Assembly (NCBI GenBank): GCA_949096025.1
Contig: CARXKP010000029.1
Location: 1 to 13,156, forward strand
Length of the DNA stretch: 13,156 bases
Reading direction: 5' to 3'
From: an uncultured Eubacteriales bacterium
GTDB lineage: Bacteria; Bacillota; Clostridia; Christensenellales; UBA1242
Shown here: in pieces, positions 9,403 through 13,156 of the stretch
Layout: each line of letters begins with the position of its first letter
Numbering within the stretch: position 1 is the first letter of the stretch
Translations under genes and position numbers: made by a program
The notes under the pieces: generated by a model
Seen by the model: only the letters and a program-made list of their open reading frames with translations
The model's database searches: none
What the model was told of the DNA's origin: nothing

Positions 9403-9597
9403 CTATTTAGCTAAAAGGGATTTAATGTTTTGTACATTCTTTCCAGAAATGTAAGATCCCTTTCTAAGTTTTCTTTTGTTTGCTTTTGATTTTTTAGTAA
9501 GGAAGTGTCCTTTTCCAGGTCTAGCAAATTTAACCTGTCCGCTTGCTGTTAAATGGAAGCGCTTTTTGCATCCGCTATGTGTTTTTTGTTTTGGCAT
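9403..9597 (-). CDS. rpmI: Large ribosomal subunit protein bL35
   Basis: bL35 is a small basic protein of the 50S subunit. The 64 residues carry the family start [14 protein letters not shown] and the [18 protein letters not shown] core (52-residue-region basic cluster), with normal length. ATG at 9595-9597 has GGAG ten bases upstream. It lies 15 bases after infC and 8 bases before rplT, the classical infC-rpmI-rplT order. The cysteine at position 10 replaces the residue often found as alanine or serine, which is unremarkable. Confidence 0.98.
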   Translation of the reverse strand: MPKQKTHSGCKKRFHLTASGQVKFARPGKGHFLTKKSKANKRKLRKGSYISGKNVQNIKSLLAK

Positions 9598-9612
9598 AAT
9601 ATTTCTTCTCCT

Positions 9613-10128
9613 TTATTTAGATTTTTTTGGGGATATGATAACAAAAACATTTCTTCCAAGAAGTTCTGGTGCTTTTTCAGTCATACCTACATCGCTTAAT
9701 CTATCGCAAAAATCTTTTACGATTTCAATTGCTTTTTTTACATAAGCTTGCTCGCGTCCTTTCATTCTTAAAGAAACCTTAACTTTGTTTCCATCTTGTA
9801 GAAATTTTGTAGTACTAGAAACTCTATAGGCAATATCGTGTTCATCAATTGTCATAGAAAGTCTTACTTCTTTGGTTTCAATTATTTTTTGAGCTTTCTT
9901 GATTTCTTTATCTTTTTTTAAAGCATCATATTTAAATTTGCCATAATCTAAGATTTTGCATACTGGAGGTACTGTTCCTCCAGACATTAATACTAAATCA
10001 AGACCTGCTTCTTCTGCTTGTGCAAGTGCATCTGCTTTAGATACAATTCCTAATTGCTCTCCGTTTTGACCTATTAAACGAACTTGATTTGCGTTTATTT
10101 GTTCGTTTATCAATAATTCCTTAAAAAT
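9613..10128 (-). CDS. infC: Translation initiation factor IF-3, apparent AUU start
   Basis: IF-3 binds the 30S subunit, prevents premature joining of the 50S and rejects non-canonical start codons. Domains are an N-terminal domain with INEQINANQVRLIGQNGEQLG and PPVCKILDYGKFKYD, a lysine-rich linker, and a C-terminal domain with KEVRLSMTIDEHD and KVKVSLRMKGRE. I place the start at ATT (10126-10128), giving 171 residues. Upstream of the conserved INEQ, the frame encodes I-F-K-E-L-L, which aligns with the (I)SKDF N-terminus of Bacillus IF-3. AAAAGGGG lies nine bases before this ATT. A downstream TTG (10111-10113) with AAGGA four bases ahead is the alternative and would give 166 residues. An AUU start is known in infC of several bacteria, where it lets IF-3 repress itself. 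It is first in the operon after a leader attenuator. Confidence 0.95.
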   Translation of the reverse strand: MFKELLINEQINANQVRLIGQNGEQLGIVSKADALAQAEEAGLDLVLMSGGTVPPVCKILDYGKFKYDALKKDKEIKKAQKIIETKEVRLSMTIDEHDIAYRVSSTTKFLQDGNKVKVSLRMKGREQAYVKKAIEIVKDFCDRLSDVGMTEKAPELLGRNVFVIISPKKSK

Positions 10129-10137
10129 AGTTTTAAT

Positions 10138-10145
10138 CCCCTTTT
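10138..10145 (-). promoter_or_regulatory. Ribosome binding site supporting the infC AUU start
   Basis: AAAAGGGG sits nine bases upstream of the in-frame ATT at 10126-10128 and 24 bases upstream of the TTG at 10111-10113. Spacing favours the ATT. A further ATT at 10135-10137 directly abuts it and is too close to be used. Confidence 0.65.
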
Positions 10146-10182
10146 AAACAAAAATTTGATGGAAGCATAAAATTCCATCAAA
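10146..10182 (-). terminator. Attenuator terminator in the infC leader
   Basis: On the minus strand a 10-bp stem TTTGATGGAA/TTCCATCAAA (10173-10182 with 10155-10164) with an 8-nt loop is followed by TTTTTGTTT (10146-10154), just upstream of the infC ribosome site. It lies inside the transcript from the infC promoter, so it is a premature terminator. It would also stop read-through from the upstream CorB-like gene, which has no terminator of its own. Confidence 0.85.
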
Positions 10183-10265
10183 AAACCAATAAGAAAATTA
10201 AGTTTTTATACCAAATCTAACTAAAATGTTGACTGGTGAGAAATGGAATTTCTACTTTCAAGCAA

Positions 10266-10294
10266 AATAATATCATATAATGTAAATTTTGTCA
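10266..10294 (-). promoter_or_regulatory. Promoter of the infC operon (TTGACA-17-TATTAT)
   Basis: A perfect -35 TTGACA (10289-10294) and TATTAT (10266-10271) are separated by 17 nt. The predicted start is near 10259. It begins about ten bases after the stop codon of the CorB-like gene and looks like the strongest promoter in the window, fitting a ribosomal operon. Confidence 0.85.
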
Positions 10295-10304
10295 ACACTT
10301 TTTG

Positions 10305-10898
10305 TTAATTATTTTTATTTTTTGTTCTTTTTTCTCTATATATTGTATTTTCAAGTAAAAAACCAAGTTTTAATATTATTTTATTTGATTTTTTTAAAGC
10401 CATCTCTTTCATAATTGCTTTAAAAAAAATGGTCACACTGGCAATTATTGCTGATACAATAATAGTAGTTAAAGTTATTGTATTGTTGTTTAGTGTACTA
10501 GATGTAATACTTGTAATAATACAAGCTCCTCCAGCACCACACAATGTGCTACATATATCACCTACAACATCAGCACAAAATGAGCACATTTTTTCAGAAT
10601 TTTTACATAAAATTAATCCGATATTAGCACCTTTAATACCTTCACTTTGCCATTTTTCAAATACATCATAATCAGCTGATGCAACTGCTATTCCAAGCCA
10701 ATCAAATAAAACATTTAAGAATATAAAAATAATGATACAAATAGATGCAATGATAATTCCCATACTAGTTAATAAAGTTTGACTTATAAATCCAAAAAAA
10801 AGTGACATACAAATCGCAATCACAAACATTTTTATTGCCCAACGATATTTTTTACTTCCACTGAAACTTTCTATATTTACTTTTCTATTTTTTTGCAC
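10305..10898 (-). CDS. CorB-like integral membrane protein lacking CBS domains
   Basis: This 197-residue membrane protein resembles short clostridial proteins often annotated as Mg2+ and Co2+ transporter CorB. They share the membrane region but have no CBS or CorC-type domains. Hydrophobic segments lie near residues 22-40, 46-72, about 110-130 and 141-161, with a basic tail ending in KRTKNKNN. The likely family hallmarks are SADYDVFEKW (74-83), the GIKGA turn (87-91) and SFCADVVGDICSTLCGAGGA (106-125). The start is GTG at 10896-10898; an in-frame TAA nine bases upstream rules out an earlier start. No Shine-Dalgarno is seen, and a TATAAT ends five bases before the GTG, so it may be leaderless. 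An internal ATG at codon 24 would cut into the first helix. The family link is from memory of similar sequences; transport activity is unproven. Confidence 0.72.
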   Translation of the reverse strand: MQKNRKVNIESFSGSKKYRWAIKMFVIAICMSLFFGFISQTLLTSMGIIIASICIIIFIFLNVLFDWLGIAVASADYDVFEKWQSEGIKGANIGLILCKNSEKMCSFCADVVGDICSTLCGAGGACIITSITSSTLNNNTITLTTIIVSAIIASVTIFFKAIMKEMALKKSNKIILKLGFLLENTIYREKRTKNKNN

Positions 10899-10940
10899 AT
10901 TGTATTATATTAAATAATAACTTATATTATGTTATTATTT

Positions 10941-10972
10941 AAAATAAAAGAACTCATTAGATTGAGTTCTTT
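10941..10972 (-). terminator. Intrinsic terminator of the xseA-proS-xseB operon
   Basis: AAAGAACTCA (rc of 10963-10972) and TGAGTTCTTT (rc of 10947-10956) form a perfect 10-bp stem with a 6-nt loop. T-rich bases (TATTTT) follow on the minus strand. It starts eight bases after the xseB stop codon. Confidence 0.85.
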
Positions 10973-10980
10973 CAATAATT

Positions 10981-11187
10981 TTAAACCTCTTCTATGTTTC
11001 CGAGAACTTCCTTTATTTCAGTAATTTTTCCTTTTGCTGTTTCAAGTTTTTCATAACATATTTTTATTAATAATTGCCCTCTTTCAAAAAGTTCAACTGC
11101 TTTATTCATTGTTAAAGTCCCCTCTTCAAGTTTGCTAATAATTTGATTTAGTTCTTTGACTGCTTCTTCATAAGATAATTTTTCCAT
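10981..11187 (-). CDS. xseB: Exodeoxyribonuclease VII small subunit
   Basis: XseB is the small helical subunit that binds several copies per XseA in exonuclease VII, which degrades single-stranded DNA from both ends to short oligonucleotides. The 68 residues are typical: LSYEEAVKELNQIISKLEEG, then LTMNKAVELFERGQLLIKICYEKL, ending in an acidic tail. ATG at 11185-11187 follows AGGAGG, which overlaps the proS stop codon, so translation is likely coupled to proS. The unusual point is its position: proS sits between it and xseA. A terminator follows at once, so the ispA/dxs genes that often follow xseB in Firmicutes are absent here. Confidence 0.96.
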   Translation of the reverse strand: MEKLSYEEAVKELNQIISKLEEGTLTMNKAVELFERGQLLIKICYEKLETAKGKITEIKEVLGNIEEV

Positions 11188-11195
11188 AATGCCTC

Positions 11196-12899
11196 CTATT
11201 TTATTTGGGTAAGTTCTTTTAAAGTTTTACAAAGGTTGTCGAGTTTTACCATTAATTTTTCACCAGTTTCTCTGATAGTTATTTCTGCATTATTTTCAGC
11301 AAGAGATCTAGGACTAATTACTACTCTAACAGGAATTCCCATAAGTTCACTATCTGTAAGTTTTGCACCAGCAGATAACTTTCTGTCGTCATAAAGAACT
11401 TCAAATTCTTTTGATAGATTTTCATATAATTCATCGGCGACTTTTTCAATTTCTGGATTATCATTACGAAGAGGACAAAGATATAAAAGCCAAGGAGCGA
11501 TTGACATAGGCCAAACAATACCTTTGTCATCAGCACTTTCCTCTACGATTCCTGCTAAACATCTTCCAACCCCAATACCGTAACATCCCATAATAGGGTT
11601 TATTTGGCTACCATCAGGCATAGATATTGTCATTTCCATAGGTTTTGTATATTTAGTACCAAGTTTAAATATATTTCCTACTTCAATGCCTTTTTTAATT
11701 GTAAGTTTGTTTCCGCAAATAGGACATAATTCATTTTCATTAACTTTTGCTATATCAACATATTCATTTGGTTTAACATCTCTATCCATATTTACGCCAT
11801 TAAGATGATAACATTCTTTATTAGCACCGCAAATCATCCCTTTTAACCCTGTTAAAGACTTATCAAATACTTTTATAATATTTTCATTTTCTAGACTTAC
11901 ACAGCCAATGTTACCAGCAATGAGTCTACTATTTGAGATATCTGTAATAGCAATATCTTCAACTCCTAAAAGTTTTTTAAGTTTTGCTTCATTAACCTCT
12001 TTATCTCCTCGAATAAATGCAATAATGACTTTTTCTTTTTCTCCAGCAACAGCATAACAAACAGCTTTTATAGTTTGTTGTTTTGAAATATTAAGCATTG
12101 ATGAAACTTCTTCTATAGATTTTGCTTCTCCAGTATAAACTTCTTCTAGTTTTTTATCTTCAAAATTTACTTTATCAGGTTGAGAAATTGCGATTTCCAT
12201 ATTTGCTTTATAGTCACAGTGCGAACAAATTACAAGGTTATCTTCTCCAGCATCTACAAGAAGTTGAAATTCGTGTGCTTCATCTCCCCCCATCATTCCA
12301 CTGTCAGAACTTATTGAAACAAAATTTTTCATTCCAATGCGTTTATAAATTCTATTGTAAGCATCATATGCTCTTTCATAATAACTATCTAAATCTTCTT
12401 TAGATGTATGAAAAGAATAAGCATCCTTCATTGTAAATTCTTTTACTCTTAATAGACCGGCTCTTGGTCTTGCTTCATCTCTTACTTTTGTTTGAATTTG
12501 GTAAATCATTATAGGCAGTTGGTCATAACTCTTTATAACATTTTGGCAAAGGTGAACAGCTGCTTCTTCGTGTGTCATACCAATAAGCATATCGTGGTCA
12601 TTTCTATCTTTAAATCTGATCATTTCTTGACCAATAGAAGAATATCTTCCGCTTTTATCCCACATTTCTCTTGGCATAACAACAGGCATTAAAACTTCTT
12701 GACCATCAATTTTGTTCATTTCTTCTCTAATTATGGCTTGAATTTTTAAACTCACTCTTTGTGCTGGAGGTAAAAGTGAATAAATTCCATTTGCAACTTG
12801 CTTTATATAGCCTGCCCTCAAAAGAAGACTATGACTTTTAGCAGATACTCCAGCTGGTGTTTCTTTTAATCTTTCCCCTGTTAATTTACTAAATCTCAT
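11196..12899 (-). CDS. proS: Prolyl-tRNA synthetase (bacterial type)
   Basis: ProS charges tRNA-Pro with proline in the cytoplasm and edits misacylated alanine. The 567 residues match the bacterial (ProS type 1) layout. The class II catalytic core has motif 2 around R140-E154 (VRDEARPRAGLLRVKEF), GGDEAHEF (204-211) and motif 3 GIGVGR (441-446). A YbaK-like editing domain is inserted at about 225-400, with K278 in TIKAV and FIRGDKEVNE. It is flanked by two C-x2-C pairs (225/228 and 392/395). The C-terminal anticodon-binding domain includes DDRKLSAGAKL. ATG at 12897-12899 has GGAG seven bases upstream and overlaps the end of xseA by 11 bases. No T-box leader is possible here because the gene is internal to an operon. 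Confidence 0.99.
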   Translation of the reverse strand: MRFSKLTGERLKETPAGVSAKSHSLLLRAGYIKQVANGIYSLLPPAQRVSLKIQAIIREEMNKIDGQEVLMPVVMPREMWDKSGRYSSIGQEMIRFKDRNDHDMLIGMTHEEAAVHLCQNVIKSYDQLPIMIYQIQTKVRDEARPRAGLLRVKEFTMKDAYSFHTSKEDLDSYYERAYDAYNRIYKRIGMKNFVSISSDSGMMGGDEAHEFQLLVDAGEDNLVICSHCDYKANMEIAISQPDKVNFEDKKLEEVYTGEAKSIEEVSSMLNISKQQTIKAVCYAVAGEKEKVIIAFIRGDKEVNEAKLKKLLGVEDIAITDISNSRLIAGNIGCVSLENENIIKVFDKSLTGLKGMICGANKECYHLNGVNMDRDVKPNEYVDIAKVNENELCPICGNKLTIKKGIEVGNIFKLGTKYTKPMEMTISMPDGSQINPIMGCYGIGVGRCLAGIVEESADDKGIVWPMSIAPWLLYLCPLRNDNPEIEKVADELYENLSKEFEVLYDDRKLSAGAKLTDSELMGIPVRVVISPRSLAENNAEITIRETGEKLMVKLDNLCKTLKELTQIK

Positions 12900-13156
12900 T
12901 TATTTTCTCCTTTTTTATTGGTGCTGTTTCCAGCATTCCATCTTTAAAAATAATATTTAAATTTTCTCTTATATTTACATTTTCAATAGTTTTTACAGAT
13001 TGTCCATTTTGTTCTACTTTAGCATAACCTTTAAGTAAAATTTCTTTGGGGTTAATCTTTTGAAGGGTATTTTCTTTTAAGCCAAGTTCATAGCATTTTT
13101 GATTAAAATAGTAATCAATATTATTAACTAATGAATTTTTCATTTTTTCTAATTGT
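12889..13156 (-). CDS. xseA: Exodeoxyribonuclease VII large subunit, C-terminal fragment
   Basis: Only the last 88 residues lie in the window, and the frame stays open to the window edge (Q-L-E-K precede the first methionine), so the methionine at 13141-13143 is internal. XseA is the catalytic large subunit of exonuclease VII. The visible part matches the conserved C-terminal segment: NPKEILLKGYAKVEQNGQSV, corresponding to the P-x-x-x-L-x-x-G-Y-A/S-x-V signature, followed by a beta-rich tail ending GMLETAPIKKEKINEI. The stop TAG (12889-12891) lies inside the start of proS, an 11-base overlap. The catalytic core and promoter are outside the window, so integrity cannot be judged. Confidence 0.88.
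   Translation of the reverse strand, partial: QLEKMKNSLVNNIDYYFNQKCYELGLKENTLQKINPKEILLKGYAKVEQNGQSVKTIENVNIRENLNIIFKDGMLETAPIKKEKINEI

Larger units (their letters stand above)
10129..10259 (-). ncRNA. L20-type leader of infC-rpmI-rplT with attenuator
   Basis: About 130 nt of transcript lie between the predicted start and infC. From the 5' end it holds a small stem GAAAT/ATTTC (about 10241-10253), then an ACCA...TGGT stem with an inner AAC/GTT pairing (about 10209-10237), then a terminator hairpin (10155-10182) and the infC ribosome site. The leader segment 10243-10251 (RNA AAAUUCCAU) is perfectly complementary to 10170-10178 in the 5' arm and loop of the terminator, so an alternative antiterminator fold is possible. 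Position and layout match the L20 leader of Firmicutes, in which bL20 binding promotes termination. The family match is from context, not from a covariance search. Confidence 0.7.

Noticed and set aside
10111..10113. TTG as the infC start codon
   Set aside because: It has AAGGA nearby and remains possible, but homologous N-terminal residues are encoded upstream and the AAAAGGGG spacing fits the ATT at 10126-10128.
10135..10137. A second in-frame ATT as infC start
   Set aside because: It directly abuts the GGGG with no spacer, so a ribosome could not use it with that site.
13141..13143. ATG read as the start of an 84-residue gene
   Set aside because: The frame continues open to the window edge and the product is the C-terminal part of XseA, so this methionine is internal.
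12900..13156. T-box leader for proS
   Set aside because: The sequence upstream of proS is xseA coding sequence, and no T-box core is visible.

Overview
The window is a compact, AT-rich bacterial chromosome segment in which every gene reads on the minus strand, so transcription runs from high to low coordinates. Protein sequences, clear Shine-Dalgarno sites (AAGGAG/AGGAGG), TTGACN-17-TATAAT-type promoters and short intrinsic terminators point to a low-G+C Firmicute. The gene order (infC-rpmI-rplT-SpoU methylase, then yebC, then ruvC-ruvA-ruvB-queA-tgt) and the CorB-like membrane protein suggest the class Clostridia, perhaps an uncultured lineage. That placement is an inference from gene content only. 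No mobile elements, CRISPR arrays, tRNAs or rRNAs were seen.

Layout in transcription order. (1) 13156-10941: the end of xseA, then proS and xseB, closed by a terminator. This is an exonuclease VII operon with prolyl-tRNA synthetase placed between its two subunits. (2) 10898-10305: a CorB-like membrane protein. (3) 10294-8325: a strong promoter, an L20-type attenuator leader, then infC (apparently starting at AUU), rpmI, rplT and a SpoU-family rRNA methylase. This is a ribosome/translation operon. (4) 8310-7510: yebC from its own promoter. (5) 7499-6885: an unrecognised soluble protein with its own promoter and terminator. (6) 6867-2462: ruvC-ruvA-ruvB-queA-tgt, combining the Holliday-junction resolvasome with the last common steps of queuosine tRNA modification, closed by a terminator. 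(7) 2422-721: rny (RNase Y) with its own promoter and terminator. (8) 625-11: a COG2426 small membrane protein whose stop codon lies in the loop of its own terminator.

Most genes are housekeeping: DNA repair and recombination (xseAB, ruvABC), translation (proS, infC, rpmI, rplT, methylase, yebC), tRNA modification (queA, tgt) and RNA decay (rny). No new defence or metabolic system is evident. The most informative signals are regulatory: the infC AUU start and its attenuator, with a possible antiterminator pairing; probable leaderless initiation of ruvC and perhaps two other first-in-transcript genes; the xseA-proS-xseB order; and an orphan protein upstream of ruvC with a candidate sliding-clamp-binding peptide. 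No gene-free stretch exceeds 300 bases. The longest gap, 10129-10304, is filled by the infC promoter and leader.
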